From Chryseobacterium bernardetii (GTDB taxonomy: Bacteria; Bacteroidota; Bacteroidia; Flavobacteriales; Weeksellaceae), in the NCBI RefSeq assembly GCF_003815975.1, contig NZ_CP033932.1, positions 4,383,501-4,447,500 of the forward strand: DNA of 64,000 nucleotides. The letters are read 5' to 3'. Positions 25,170 to 36,443 of this stretch are shown piece by piece. Position 1 is the stretch's first letter; every line of letters begins with the position of its first letter. Position numbers and translations under genes: made by a program. The notes under the pieces are model-generated. The model was not told where the DNA came from and did no database searches. It worked only from the letters and a program-made list of their open reading frames with translations.

Positions 25170-25574
25170 CTATTCATGGGAATGGAAGTCTAAAGCTGCA
25201 TGCTTTTTATGGTCATACTTTTCATTGAAAATAATTTTATTTCCAAAAGGATCAAGTACTGTAAAAGAAACGGCGTTATAGAACGTTTTTTCAAATCTGG
25301 GACGGTTGTACTTATAGTTTTTATCGATAAGTTCTTTATGGTATTCCGCAACGCCTTCACCCCAAACGAAAATACTGCTTCCGGGACTTGCATCTCCATG
25401 ATGTTCACTTAGATGAAGAATAATATTTCCTTTTTTCACCTCAATATAAGCAGGCATATTTTCTTCAAAACGATGTTCCCAGACGATTTCAAAGCCCAGC
25501 CAATCAATATAAAATTCCAGCATCTTTTGGTAATCAAAAATTCTTAGGATAGGAATGATTTGTTCTGCTTTCAT
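25170..25574 (-). CDS. Bleomycin-resistance-like VOC protein
   Basis: 134 residues. It resembles the glyoxalase/bleomycin-binding branch (IPILRIFDYQKMLEFYIDWL opening; HLSEHHGDASPG and VLDPFGNKI motifs). These bind or sequester substrates rather than catalyse. The name is by fold and motif; resistance activity is not shown. Confidence 0.75.
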   Translation of the reverse strand: MKAEQIIPILRIFDYQKMLEFYIDWLGFEIVWEHRFEENMPAYIEVKKGNIILHLSEHHGDASPGSSIFVWGEGVAEYHKELIDKNYKYNRPRFEKTFYNAVSFTVLDPFGNKIIFNEKYDHKKHAALDFHSHE

Positions 25575-25619
25575 AATTTGGGAATATAAAAATTTCGGAA
25601 ATTGAGGCGATTAATTTTA

Positions 25620-25690
25620 GGGTTTGGCTAAAGCCAGATGATGGTTTATTTTTTATGAAAGCGGGCTAAAGCCCGCTCCTATTGAATTAT
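25620..25690. repeat. REP-like element, copy A (AGCGGGCTAAAGCCCGCT)
   Basis: Left flank GGTTTGGCTAAAGCC and right end stem AGCGGGC-TAAA-GCCCGCT (25660-25677) then CCTATT. It aligns along its whole length with copy B (33004-33070) and a degenerate copy C (37197-37260). Confidence 0.7.
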
Positions 25691-25699
25691 ATAACATTT

Positions 25700-26047
25700 T
25701 TATTGATGGGATAAAATATTAATTAATTTACCGAATGGATCTTTTACAAAAAAACGACGCACTTCCCAATCTTCATTCGTAATATCATAAACGATTTTAA
25801 AGCCTGCTTTTTTCATTTTAGCATAAATTTCCTCAATGTTATCAACTTCAATGGAAAGATCAGGAACTTCAGTGTTATTTCCACCCTGTTCTGCAAAACT
25901 GATCTGTACTTTTGCTTTCTCATCAGTTCCAAGGGTTTTGATCCAGCCATGATCCATCAGAACTTCAAGCTCTAAAATATCCTGATAAAAAAGATTTCCT
26001 TTGGTAAGATCATCCGTCTTTATATTGGCTACAATTCTTTTTACCAT
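25700..26047 (-). CDS. VOC-family protein
   Basis: 115 residues, one VOC domain (KRIVANIKTDDLTKGNLFYQ; VRRFFVKDPFGKLINILSHQ). The short C-terminal ILSHQ end and DLxKGNLFYQDILELEVLMDH start fit the fosfomycin/glyoxalase-like branch. The function is not assigned. A REP-like element follows. Confidence 0.77.
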   Translation of the reverse strand: MVKRIVANIKTDDLTKGNLFYQDILELEVLMDHGWIKTLGTDEKAKVQISFAEQGGNNTEVPDLSIEVDNIEEIYAKMKKAGFKIVYDITNEDWEVRRFFVKDPFGKLINILSHQ

Positions 26048-26079
26048 GTTGAATTATTTTAAAGATTTTTATGAATAAA

Positions 26080-26115
26080 AAAGCCTTGTAAAATCAAGTT
26101 CACAAGGCTTTCTAC
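26080..26115 (-). terminator. Terminator of tpx
   Basis: 10-bp stem AAAGCCTTGT / ACAAGGCTTT (26080-26089, 26102-26111). On the minus strand the stem is followed by TTTTTATTCAT. Confidence 0.75.
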
Positions 26116-26129
26116 AAAGATTATTTCTA

Positions 26130-26633
26130 CTATTTGTTCAATGCTGCAAGAGCTGCATCGTAATTAGGTTCGTTAGCAATTTCTGAAACCTGCTCAGTAT
26201 AGACCACTTTATTGTTTTCGTCTGTAACAATTACCGCACGGCTTAAAAGGCCTTTCAACGGAGAGTCTGTAATGGTTACTTCATAATCGTCACCAAAGCT
26301 GCTTCTGAAGTCTGAAAGGGTTTCAACCTTGTCTAACCCTTCAGCAGCACAGAATCTTCCTAATGCGAACGGAAGGTCTTTAGAAACGTTGATTACGACA
26401 GTATTTTCAAGTTTTGAAGCTTCTTCATTAAATTTTCTGCTGGAAGCGGCACAGGTAGGCGTATCAATACTTGGGAAAATATTGAATACTTTCTTTTTTC
26501 CTTCAAAAGTTTCAAGGGTTTTTACATTTAATCCTGAATCCACTAAAGCAAAGTCTTTAACAGTGCTTCCTACAGCTGGTAATGTTCCTATGGTGTGTAC
26601 TTCGTTTCCTTTTAAAGTGATTGTCGTTGACAT
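26130..26633 (-). CDS. tpx: Thiol peroxidase (Tpx-type atypical 2-Cys peroxiredoxin), cytosolic
   Basis: 167 residues. The peroxidatic Cys is in FPSIDTPTCAASSRKF (motif P-x3-T-x2-C) and the resolving Cys in GRFCAAEGLD. It reduces peroxides with thioredoxin. Length and motifs are typical. A second, exported paralog is at 42479. It has its own terminator. Confidence 0.95.
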   Translation of the reverse strand: MSTTITLKGNEVHTIGTLPAVGSTVKDFALVDSGLNVKTLETFEGKKKVFNIFPSIDTPTCAASSRKFNEEASKLENTVVINVSKDLPFALGRFCAAEGLDKVETLSDFRSSFGDDYEVTITDSPLKGLLSRAVIVTDENNKVVYTEQVSEIANEPNYDAALAALNK

Positions 26634-26639
26634 AATAAT

Positions 26640-26904
26640 TATTTTTTTAGTTTTTCAAATTTAATCAAAAAAGAAACTTTCTTTGCGAAATATAAGGTTA
26701 AATTAATCTTAAAGTGCCTATAAAAATACTGTAAGCTGATCATCAGTTTTTTAAGTAATTTCAAGTTCTAAAACTTAAATGTTGAATTTAGTATTAATTT
26801 TAACGGATCAGGAGAATAAACAACCGTTCAGATATAAAAATTATGAAAGAAGTTTTTTGCTTCTTTTTTTATTTAAAAATTCCCTAAAAAACAATCATAT
26901 TTAG
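26640..26904. other. Gene-free stretch between tpx and icd
   Basis: No ORF and no hairpin of note. The icd promoter-like -7 box begins at 26905. Confidence 0.4.
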
Positions 26905-26912
26905 TAAATTTG
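26905..26912 (+). promoter_or_regulatory. -7 box TAAATTTG upstream of icd
   Basis: A perfect TAnnTTTG match 35 bp before ATG 26948. No clear TTG at -33. Confidence 0.4.
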
Positions 26913-26923
26913 TGGGACTTTAA

Positions 26924-29164
<2,241 letters not shown>

Positions 29165-29192
29165 TTTTAGAGCTCAATTCAATTAATAATAC

Positions 29193-29205
29193 AAAAAGCC
29201 TCGCG
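29193..29205 (+). terminator. Left half of the icd terminator split by IS copy 2
   Basis: AAAAAGCCTCGC (29193-29204) complements GCGAGGCTTTT (30643-30653) on the other side of the element. Restored, it is an 11-bp stem with a 4-nt GATT loop followed by CTTTTT. Confidence 0.85.
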
Positions 29206-29254
29206 ATTGTGGACTGCCCCCAAAAAGTTAGACACTTTTTAGGGGCATTTTTTT

Positions 29255-29782
29255 ATGTATAGAAAAGAAAAATTTAGCGTTGCTTTCAAATTAGAATGTA
29301 TTAACCTCCACAAAAATTCTCATCGTTCAATTGGATCTATAGCAACAGAGAAAGGATTTAACGAAAGTAATCTACGCAAGTGGATGGGCTTTTATAATAA
29401 GTACGGAATCTCGGGTTTACAACCAAGAAGAAATAAGATCTATTCTGTGAATTTCAAGGTTAAAGTTTTAAAAACTATCGAAATAGAACATATCTCACAA
29501 AGAGAAGCATGTATCCGATTTGATATCGCAGCTCAATCTACCGTGCTGAATTGGCAAAGGGATTACGAAAAAAGTGGTATTTTAGGATTAAAGAATAAAC
29601 CTAAAGGAAGGCCCTGTATTATGAGTGATTACAAGCGTAAAAAAAGAAAGTCTGATAAGCCATTGACCAGAGAAGAAGAACTTTTATTGGAAAACGAAAG
29701 ATTGCGAGCTGAAATTGATTTTCTAAAAAAGTTAGACGCCTTAACTCTCAAAAAGAACAAGCAGAGGCCATCGAAGGATTAA
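29255..29782 (+). CDS. IS3-family transposase OrfA (copy 2)
   Basis: 175 residues, protein identical to OrfA at 5075-5602, with the double HTH and coiled coil described there. The same -1 slippery AAAAAAG lies at 29725-29731. Because the insertion is downstream of icd, read-through from icd could raise transposase expression now that the terminator is broken. Confidence 0.9.
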   Translation: MYRKEKFSVAFKLECINLHKNSHRSIGSIATEKGFNESNLRKWMGFYNKYGISGLQPRRNKIYSVNFKVKVLKTIEIEHISQREACIRFDIAAQSTVLNWQRDYEKSGILGLKNKPKGRPCIMSDYKRKKRKSDKPLTREEELLLENERLRAEIDFLKKLDALTLKKNKQRPSKD

Positions 29783-29823
29783 GGCGAAAATATAATCTGT
29801 CGCTCCTGCTGGATTGTACAGGT

Positions 29824-30612
29824 ATGGCCAGAAGTAGTTTCTATTACCATCAGAAAGCTCTTAATAAAAAGGATAAGTATGGAAAAGTAAAAACTTTGAT
29901 CAAACAGATTTATCATAGGCATAAAGGTCGATTTGGATACCGTCGTATTACTTTGATGATGAAACAGCAAGGAATTGTAATTAATCATAAAACGGTCTTA
30001 AGACTAATGAAGGCACTGGGATTGAAAAGTATCATTAGGGTTAAGAAATACAGATCTTATCGGGGAGAGCAAGGCAGGATAGCACCAAATATTCTGGAGA
30101 GGAACTTTAAGGCAGATCAGCCAAACAGAAAATGGGCCACTGATGTGACAGAGTTTAACGTATCAGGCAGTAAATTGTATCTTTCGCCGATAATTGACCT
30201 TTACAATGGCGAGATTATCAGTTATGATCTCTCGGAAAGGCCTGTCTTTGCGCAGGTTATGAATATGCTCAAAAAAGGGTTTAGAAAGATTAAGAATACT
30301 GAAAACCTCATTATCCACTCTGATCAAGGCTGGCAATATCAAATGAAAACCTATCAGCACATGTTAAAAGAAAAAGGCATTATCCAAAGTATGTCCCGCA
30401 AAGGAAACTGCCTTGATAATGCGGTAATAGAAAACTTCTTTGGAACTTTAAAATCTGAAATGTTCTATATTAAGAAATTTAAAACCATTGATGAACTCAA
30501 AAAAGAAATAAAGAAGTATATCAATTACTATAATAACGACAGAATAAGACTTAATCTAAAAGGAAAGAGTCCGGTACAGTACCGAACTCTTTCATATAAT
30601 AATATTGTTTAA
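29824..30612 (+). CDS. IS3-family transposase OrfB, DDE integrase domain (copy 2)
   Basis: 262 residues, identical protein to OrfB of copy 1; the only base change (30060) leaves Tyr unchanged. DDE residues intact. Confidence 0.92.
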   Translation: MARSSFYYHQKALNKKDKYGKVKTLIKQIYHRHKGRFGYRRITLMMKQQGIVINHKTVLRLMKALGLKSIIRVKKYRSYRGEQGRIAPNILERNFKADQPNRKWATDVTEFNVSGSKLYLSPIIDLYNGEIISYDLSERPVFAQVMNMLKKGFRKIKNTENLIIHSDQGWQYQMKTYQHMLKEKGIIQSMSRKGNCLDNAVIENFFGTLKSEMFYIKKFKTIDELKKEIKKYINYYNNDRIRLNLKGKSPVQYRTLSYNNIV

Positions 30613-30642
30613 TTTTGTCTAAACTTTTGGGTGCAGTCTATT

Positions 30643-30658
30643 GCGAGGCTTTTCTTTT
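30643..30658 (+). terminator. Right half of the icd terminator split by IS copy 2
   Basis: GCGAGGCTTTT then CTTTTT. It can no longer pair with its left arm in the usual hairpin across 1.4 kb. Confidence 0.8.
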
Positions 30659-30730
30659 TACGCCACTGCAATAAAACAACGGAAAATTTTAGTAATTTCT
30701 CTTTCAAATGCCTAAAATAAAGAAGATTCA

Positions 30731-30761
30731 TTTCAGCTTTCCTATTTTTTCAATATGTTTG
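30731..30761 (+). promoter_or_regulatory. Candidate promoter of the TonB receptor gene
   Basis: TTTC (one off TTTG) at 30731-30734, 19-bp spacer, TATGTTTG at 30754-30761 (perfect TAnnTTTG). ATG follows 20 bp downstream. Confidence 0.5.
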
Positions 30762-30780
30762 TAAAAAACAGACCGTCTTA

Positions 30781-32949
30781 ATGAAAAAAATCTACATTCT
30801 TGCTCTTTCGTTGTCAGCCATTGCTCTTGCTAATGCTCAGGAAAATGAAAATCATATTGATGAAGTGGCCATCCATGCAAGGTCAAAAGTTATCAAAGAA
30901 AGAGAAGAATTTAAAAAACATGCACAATCCACGGAAATCATTTCCGAATATGAAATCAACCGAAATAACCCTGCCTTTATAGAGCAAAGCCTTAATACGA
31001 TGGCCGGAGTTCAGGTAGAAAAAAGAACCCAGCTGGGTGGGCAGAGAATTGTCATACGGGGATATGGAAATGACCAGAAATTCAATAACTGGGGGATTAA
31101 AATGTATCTCAATAATATTCCGCTTACAGGAGCTGATGGTGTTACTATTCTTGATGATGTCAATTTCGGGCTGGTTAACCGTATAGAGGTTATAAAAGGT
31201 CCTGCAGCTACATTATATGGTGGTGGTTCTGGTGGTGCAGTAAGATTGTATATGCAGCCGGAAAGTAAAAAAGGGAATTCTGTATCAGAGCAGTTTATGA
31301 CCGGATCTTTCGGATTATTTCAAAGTTCCACTTCGGCAACAGGTATAGGAGACAATTACTCTATTACCGCTAATTACGGACATATCGGAAGTGACGGATA
31401 CCGCCCACATGGTAAAAGCATTAAAAACTTTTATAATATCAATGGCGAGTTTAAGCTTAATAACAATCAGAAAATAACGTTATTGGCTACTCATGGCAAT
31501 TCGCTGGAACAGGTTTCAGGTCAGATTTCGTATGATGACTATTATAATGGGATTGATAACGGGAACTTTGCTTATATCAGGCGTGGAGCAAAAACAAAAT
31601 TCATTACTTCAAGAGTAGGAATCGGACATATCTGGAAAATTACGCCTAATTTCAAAAACAATACCACCGTTTTCTATACCGGCACAACAGGTGAAAGAAT
31701 TGCTGCCGGCGCTAATGAGACTTCATCTTTTTCTAATTATGGACTGAGATCTGTATTTGAATTTAACAAGGAGTGGGAACATTTCAAAAGTCAGACAGAA
31801 TTTGGGGTTGAGATTCAGCAATCACAGTCAACCATTACCAATTACCGCTATAAAAGTGTAAAAATTACTGAAGAGCCCGTCTTGAGACCTCTGTACGATG
31901 GCTCTTATTTCAATAACACCAACAATCAATCTAATTATTTTGCTGTTGAAAAAATCACTTATAAGCCATGGGATTTAATGTTTCTTGCAGGGGTAAGCAT
32001 CAATCAGCTTAGCTATAAAAGGAAAGATCTCTTAGCACTTCCCGGCCTGTTTGTTGTGAATGGCAAGGATCTTTACAATAAAAATCTATCATTTGATAAG
32101 AAGTTCAAGGCGGTGGCAAGTCCTCATTTCGCTTTACAAAAAACCTGGAATAACCAGATCTTCAACCTTAGTTACAGTGAAGGGTATAACGCTCCCACAT
32201 CTGTTACAGCTTTCATCACAGGATTAAATGTCACTAATGATAATCTGGTTGCTGAAAAAGCAAAAATGTGGGACTTCAGTATTCAGGGACTGATAGATGA
32301 TACTTCTATAGATTATCAGTTTTCATTATTCAGCATCAATATTAAAGATAAGCTTACCCAGCTGGGTGGAAGAATGTCTAATCCGGAGCAAACACCTTAT
32401 ACGTACTGGGCAAACACCGGAGAACAGAAAAATAAAGGGCTTGAAATGAGTATTGGCTACTCTTACCAACCGAAAAACTTATTTATTTCAAGAATTCAGC
32501 CCTTTGTAAGCTATACTTATAATGATTTTAAATACTCTACTTATTTTAAAGCAAACGGAGATAAAGCCAATGTAGTAGGTGTTCCTAAAACCAAGATATC
32601 AGTTGGGTTGGATTTTGAGACCAATATTGGTTTATACTGGCAGAATACCTATAATTATATGGGAAGTGTTTATACGGATTTCACCAATAGCAATAAGGTA
32701 AAAAGCTTTGGACTTTTAAATTCCAAGATTGGTTATAAACGAAGTTTCAACCAGTGGGACCTGGATGTATTCGTCGCCGGAAACAACCTTACCAGCCAGA
32801 TCAATTACACCTTCCTTTTCTATGGAAACAGCATCAATGATTCTGATAAGGATAACCAGTATAACAATACATCTATTTATACAGATGTGAATCCCGGACC
32901 AAGTAAGGCCTATTTCTTTACAGGATTTAATCTGAAGTATAATTTTTAG
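30781..32949 (+). CDS. TonB-dependent outer-membrane receptor
   Basis: 722 residues with a signal peptide ending LANAQ. A plug domain (about 40-150, with VIRGYGNDQKFNNWGIKMYL and VIKGPAATLYGGGSGGAV) is followed by a 22-strand-type beta-barrel ending in F (YFFTGFNLKYNF). No SusD-like partner and no carboxypeptidase-like N-terminal domain, so it is a simple FecA/siderophore-type receptor rather than a polysaccharide-uptake pair. The ligand is not known; iron-siderophore uptake is the common role. Monocistronic. Confidence 0.88.
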   Translation: MKKIYILALSLSAIALANAQENENHIDEVAIHARSKVIKEREEFKKHAQSTEIISEYEINRNNPAFIEQSLNTMAGVQVEKRTQLGGQRIVIRGYGNDQKFNNWGIKMYLNNIPLTGADGVTILDDVNFGLVNRIEVIKGPAATLYGGGSGGAVRLYMQPESKKGNSVSEQFMTGSFGLFQSSTSATGIGDNYSITANYGHIGSDGYRPHGKSIKNFYNINGEFKLNNNQKITLLATHGNSLEQVSGQISYDDYYNGIDNGNFAYIRRGAKTKFITSRVGIGHIWKITPNFKNNTTVFYTGTTGERIAAGANETSSFSNYGLRSVFEFNKEWEHFKSQTEFGVEIQQSQSTITNYRYKSVKITEEPVLRPLYDGSYFNNTNNQSNYFAVEKITYKPWDLMFLAGVSINQLSYKRKDLLALPGLFVVNGKDLYNKNLSFDKKFKAVASPHFALQKTWNNQIFNLSYSEGYNAPTSVTAFITGLNVTNDNLVAEKAKMWDFSIQGLIDDTSIDYQFSLFSINIKDKLTQLGGRMSNPEQTPYTYWANTGEQKNKGLEMSIGYSYQPKNLFISRIQPFVSYTYNDFKYSTYFKANGDKANVVGVPKTKISVGLDFETNIGLYWQNTYNYMGSVYTDFTNSNKVKSFGLLNSKIGYKRSFNQWDLDVFVAGNNLTSQINYTFLFYGNSINDSDKDNQYNNTSIYTDVNPGPSKAYFFTGFNLKYNF

Positions 32950-33003
32950 ATTTTGAGCTAATAATGACAAATTCTGCTGCGAAGCCTTTATTCTGTGGTG
33001 ACA

Positions 33004-33070
33004 GGTTTTGGTTAAAGCCGGATGAATAAGTTTTTACAGTAAGAGCGGGCTAAAGCCCGCTACTATTTAA
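33004..33070. repeat. REP-like element, copy B
   Basis: GGTTTTGGTTAAAGCCGGATGA ... AGCGGGC-TAAA-GCCCGCT (33044-33061) then ACTATT. Matches copy A in order, spacing and flanks. It could also stop transcription from the TonB receptor gene. Confidence 0.7.
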
Positions 33071-33189
33071 TATTTTAACCATCCCGTCAGATTTCAATTC
33101 GACAACCCAGGAGTATCACTGTCTTTTTATTTATGGAGATCAGCAGAAAACATCAGGTTCCGCCTTTACACTTTCTGATAGCAGCTCCC

Positions 33190-34182
33190 TTAATTCATAA
33201 AACTCTCCGGGATCCATTCGTATCCCTGAGCGTTTTTCCTTGTGAATCCTAATCCCGGCCACGGGAGATGGTAAGCAAATGCCCTGGCTCTGGTATCAGC
33301 CAATTGCTGTAAAAGTTTTTTTCTTGATGCTGCAGCAATATCCAGATCAGTATCTCCTGAAAATCCCCAATCCGGATGTGGAAAAAGAATAACATCGGAA
33401 TGGATCAGGTCAGCAATATACATCAGTTTCTCATTTCCGGATGAAATTGTTGTAACCGTTAAGCCGGGCGTGTGCCCCGGGGCCAGCTGAAAACTGAAGT
33501 TGTTATAGAGTGTATGATTCAGATCGTAGAACTTCAACTTTGGTTTTATAGTTTCCAAGATATTCCGGACAGCCGGAATAATCTGATTCAGAAATTCAGG
33601 CTGTGCCTTTAGGGCACTATTGCTGAAATCCTTAATAGAAGCCTGCATCCAGAAATCATGTTCAATCTTTGATATAAAGATAGTGGCATTGGGGAAGATC
33701 AGATTATTCTGCTTATCCACTACTCCGCCAATGTGGTCCGGATGGGCGTGGGAAATAAAAACATCTGTAATATTCTTGGGTTTAAATCCAGCTTTTTCAA
33801 GGCTTTTTAAAAGAAATCCGGTTCTTTCATCAGCAAAAATCCCCATTCCGGTATCTAATAAAATTAGCCTTTCTTTTGTTTTCACCAAAATGATATTCAT
33901 GGCCATGTCTATATAATCTGTTGACCGGAAGTTATCTGTAAGGATTTTTTTCAGCTCGGAAATGTTTCCTCTGGGAGCAAATGAGTTCAGATTTTCTTCA
34001 TGAATGTATCCGTCTGTAAGAATAAACAGTTCCAGATCTCCCAATTTGATCTTTTTAAAACCGGAAAGATCTTCTCTTTTTGTTTCAGGGATGACCGTTG
34101 CTTCAGCCAATACACGGGAGAAAGGAACAAGACTTAATGTTCCTGCCAATAAACCGTTTTTCAGTAATTCTCTTCTATTCAT
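33190..34182 (-). CDS. Exported MBL-fold metallohydrolase
   Basis: 330 residues. The N-terminus MNRRELLKNGLLAGTLSLVP has a twin-arginine-like R-R-x-L-L-K start and a hydrophobic core, so Tat or Sec export is likely. The metal motif H-x-H-x-D-H is SHAHPDHIGG, with further ligands in APGHTPG and near the C-terminus. The branch resembles quorum-quenching lactonases and related hydrolases, but the substrate is unknown. Confidence 0.82.
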   Translation of the reverse strand: MNRRELLKNGLLAGTLSLVPFSRVLAEATVIPETKREDLSGFKKIKLGDLELFILTDGYIHEENLNSFAPRGNISELKKILTDNFRSTDYIDMAMNIILVKTKERLILLDTGMGIFADERTGFLLKSLEKAGFKPKNITDVFISHAHPDHIGGVVDKQNNLIFPNATIFISKIEHDFWMQASIKDFSNSALKAQPEFLNQIIPAVRNILETIKPKLKFYDLNHTLYNNFSFQLAPGHTPGLTVTTISSGNEKLMYIADLIHSDVILFPHPDWGFSGDTDLDIAAASRKKLLQQLADTRARAFAYHLPWPGLGFTRKNAQGYEWIPESFMN

Positions 34183-34268
34183 AATTTAATAGTGTTCTGT
34201 ATTCACACCAAGAATACTCACTGCAATGAAACCTTCTATGTTGGTGAATACCATATTTGATAAAAAAA

Positions 34269-34295
34269 CTGAGCTTCTGTAACTCAGAAACTCAG
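34269..34295 (-). terminator. Terminator after the aldo/keto reductase gene
   Basis: 11-bp stem with one mismatch (CTGAGCTTCTG / CAGAAACTCAG) and 5-nt loop; followed on the minus strand by TTTTTTTATC. Confidence 0.75.
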
Positions 34296-34307
34296 CCTGT
34301 TTAGTCT

Positions 34308-35309
34308 TTAATTGTTCACCAGCTTCATTGAACCTTCATTATATCTTTCTCCTACATTCGGATATTTCTTCAGAATGGCATCTATGGTATCCAGATCAGA
34401 TTGAGACAGCTCAATATTGGCAGCGGCAACATTTTCTTCCAGATACTTGATACGTTTGGTTCCCGGAATCGGAATGATATCATCTCCCTGATTTAGTACC
34501 CATGCTAATGCAAGCTGGGTTCCTTTCACTCCTTTGGAAGCAGCAAACTCATTAATTTCATTAGCCAGTTTTGTATTATTTTCAAGATATTCCTGCTGAT
34601 AACGGGGTAATGATTTTCTGAAATCATCTTCTCCAAGGTTCTGCACTTCATTAATATTAGCAAAAAGGCCTCTCGCCAATGGTGAATAAGGTACCAATGA
34701 AATTCCTAATTCTCTGATGGTTGGAAGAATTTCACTCTCAACATCTTTGGTTAAAATAGAATATTCTGACTGTAAAGCAGCAATCGGATGAATTTTATTG
34801 GCTTTTCTGATAGATTCTACAGAAGCTTCAGATAATCCGATATATTTCACTTTACCTGCTTTAACCAGCTCTGCCATAGCTCCTACAGTTTCTTCTACCG
34901 GAACATTCGGATCTACCCTGTGTGCATAATACAGGTCTATGGTATCTATTTTCAACCTTTGAAGGCTTAAATCTACAGCCTGTCTTATCCATTCCGGGGA
35001 ACCGTCAAAATAAGTTCCCGGAGCTCCGCTATGGCTGGCTTTGCCATCTTTGAATCTGAATCCGAACTTCGTAGCAATGAAAATTTTGTCTCTGTTGGGA
35101 ACCAAGACTTTCGAAATTAACTTTTCATTTTCCCCGTTGGCATACATATCTGCCGTATCCCAGAAGTTAACGCCTAAATCTAATGCTCTGTGCAAAGTAC
35201 TGATACTTTCTTGCTCATCTGAAGGGCCATAAGCAAAGCTCATTCCCATACAGCCTAATCCAATAGCAGAAAGTTGTTCACCGGTGTTTCCTAATTTTTT
35301 AAATTTCAT
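34308..35309 (-). CDS. Aldo/keto reductase
   Basis: 333 residues, NADPH-dependent (alpha/beta)8 barrel of the YajO/Tas-like AKR type. Catalytic Asp and Tyr in DTADMYANGENE, Lys in IATKFG, His in YYAHRVDP. The start at 35309 (MKFKKLGNTGEQ) is preferred to 35339. The AraC-type gene lies 88 bp upstream on the same strand and may regulate it. Confidence 0.9.
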   Translation of the reverse strand: MKFKKLGNTGEQLSAIGLGCMGMSFAYGPSDEQESISTLHRALDLGVNFWDTADMYANGENEKLISKVLVPNRDKIFIATKFGFRFKDGKASHSGAPGTYFDGSPEWIRQAVDLSLQRLKIDTIDLYYAHRVDPNVPVEETVGAMAELVKAGKVKYIGLSEASVESIRKANKIHPIAALQSEYSILTKDVESEILPTIRELGISLVPYSPLARGLFANINEVQNLGEDDFRKSLPRYQQEYLENNTKLANEINEFAASKGVKGTQLALAWVLNQGDDIIPIPGTKRIKYLEENVAAANIELSQSDLDTIDAILKKYPNVGERYNEGSMKLVNN

Positions 35310-35396
35310 GATGGTTTTGGTTTTAAATTGATAAGGCAAAATTAGAACATGAAACAGTCACCTTTAATATAGAATTCAAACTAAGAATTATAAAAA

Positions 35397-36302
35397 TCAA
35401 ACAAGGTTTATTCTTAGTGCATTGGGAGCTATTCCAGTCTGTTTTTTAAAGTAATTGGTAAAGTAAGCGGGTTCTTCAAAGCCTAATCCATAGGCAATTT
35501 CAGCAATATTCCAGTCTGTATGGGTTAGCAGGGCATTTGCTTCCTGTATCACTCTTGCCGTAATCTGCTGGCTGGTAGTCTTCCCGGTAACCTCTTTCAC
35601 AGAACGGTTTAAAGAATTGACATGAATGGAAAGGCTCTGTGCATAATCATTAGGAGTCTTTAATTTCAAAAAAGCTTCCGGACTGTCAATGGGAAACTGT
35701 CTTTCCAGCAACTCCATAAATAAAGAGGCAACCCTTTGGGAGGCGTTCTGATAAGGCTCAAATGTTTCGGCGGGATGCATTTTCATCGTTTCATGGATCA
35801 TCAGATGGAGGTAGGCTCTCAGCATATCATATTTGTGAACATAGTCCGATTCAATTTCCGTCATCATTTTGGTATACAAATCTGAAAGCACCTCCTGCTG
35901 CTCTTTTTCCAAAAAGAAAACAGGAGTTCCGCCAATTTTAAACAATGGTGAATCCTGAAGATTCCCCAAACGGCTTCCATTCTGTAAAAATGATTCTGTA
36001 AAAAGGCAGAACCAGCCTTTCTGATCATCATCCTCAGCTTCCCAGGAATAAGGGACAATAGGATTGGAAAACAACAGAGCAGGACGGTCTACATAAATCC
36101 ATTTATCTGCGTAATGAAGCTTGCCCTTTCCTATAATCAGTGAAATTTTATAATAATCTCTTCTGCTGTACGGCGATAACAGGGAACAGTGTTCCCGTGA
36201 AAACACATTAAAGTGTCCCATTTTGTTTACTCCCAGGCATAGAGACGTAAAGTCCGGAGCATTCCGTTCGTAAAAGCCTTGTAATGATTCGTTGGATTCC
36301 AT
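35397..36302 (-). CDS. AraC-family transcriptional regulator
   Basis: 301 residues. An N-terminal cupin-like sensing domain (about 10-180) and a C-terminal AraC double HTH (about 200-300; IAEIAYGLGFEEPAYFTNYFKKQTG). The HTH signature ends PNALR. Likely local regulator of the adjacent aldo/keto reductase (inference). Confidence 0.88.
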   Translation of the reverse strand: MESNESLQGFYERNAPDFTSLCLGVNKMGHFNVFSREHCSLLSPYSRRDYYKISLIIGKGKLHYADKWIYVDRPALLFSNPIVPYSWEAEDDDQKGWFCLFTESFLQNGSRLGNLQDSPLFKIGGTPVFFLEKEQQEVLSDLYTKMMTEIESDYVHKYDMLRAYLHLMIHETMKMHPAETFEPYQNASQRVASLFMELLERQFPIDSPEAFLKLKTPNDYAQSLSIHVNSLNRSVKEVTGKTTSQQITARVIQEANALLTHTDWNIAEIAYGLGFEEPAYFTNYFKKQTGIAPNALRINLV

Positions 36303-36385
36303 ATCCCAAAGTTATAAAATTCAAACAAAATAAGAAATAGATTTCTCTGAACGGGTAAACATCCCTATAGCTATACTATTCATAA

Positions 36386-36415
36386 AAAATGGCCGGCACG
36401 AATGCCAGCCATTTT
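36386..36415 (-). terminator. Terminator after the His-rich protein gene
   Basis: AAAATGGC-c-GGCA / TGCC-a-GCCATTTT, 12 paired bases with one C-A mismatch and a 4-nt loop, T-run on the minus side. Confidence 0.75.
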
Positions 36416-36443
36416 AATAGTGATATATAATAATTGATAATGG

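Larger units (their letters stand above)
29210..30639 (+). mobile_element. IS3-family insertion sequence (IS150-like), copy 2
   Basis: 1430 bp, identical to 5030-6459 except T at 30060 (C at 5880). Ends as in copy 1. Target duplication ATTG at 29206-29209 and 30640-30643 (4 bp). Located in the loop of the icd terminator, transposase co-directional with icd. Different target duplication from copy 1, so this is a separate insertion. Confidence 0.93.
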
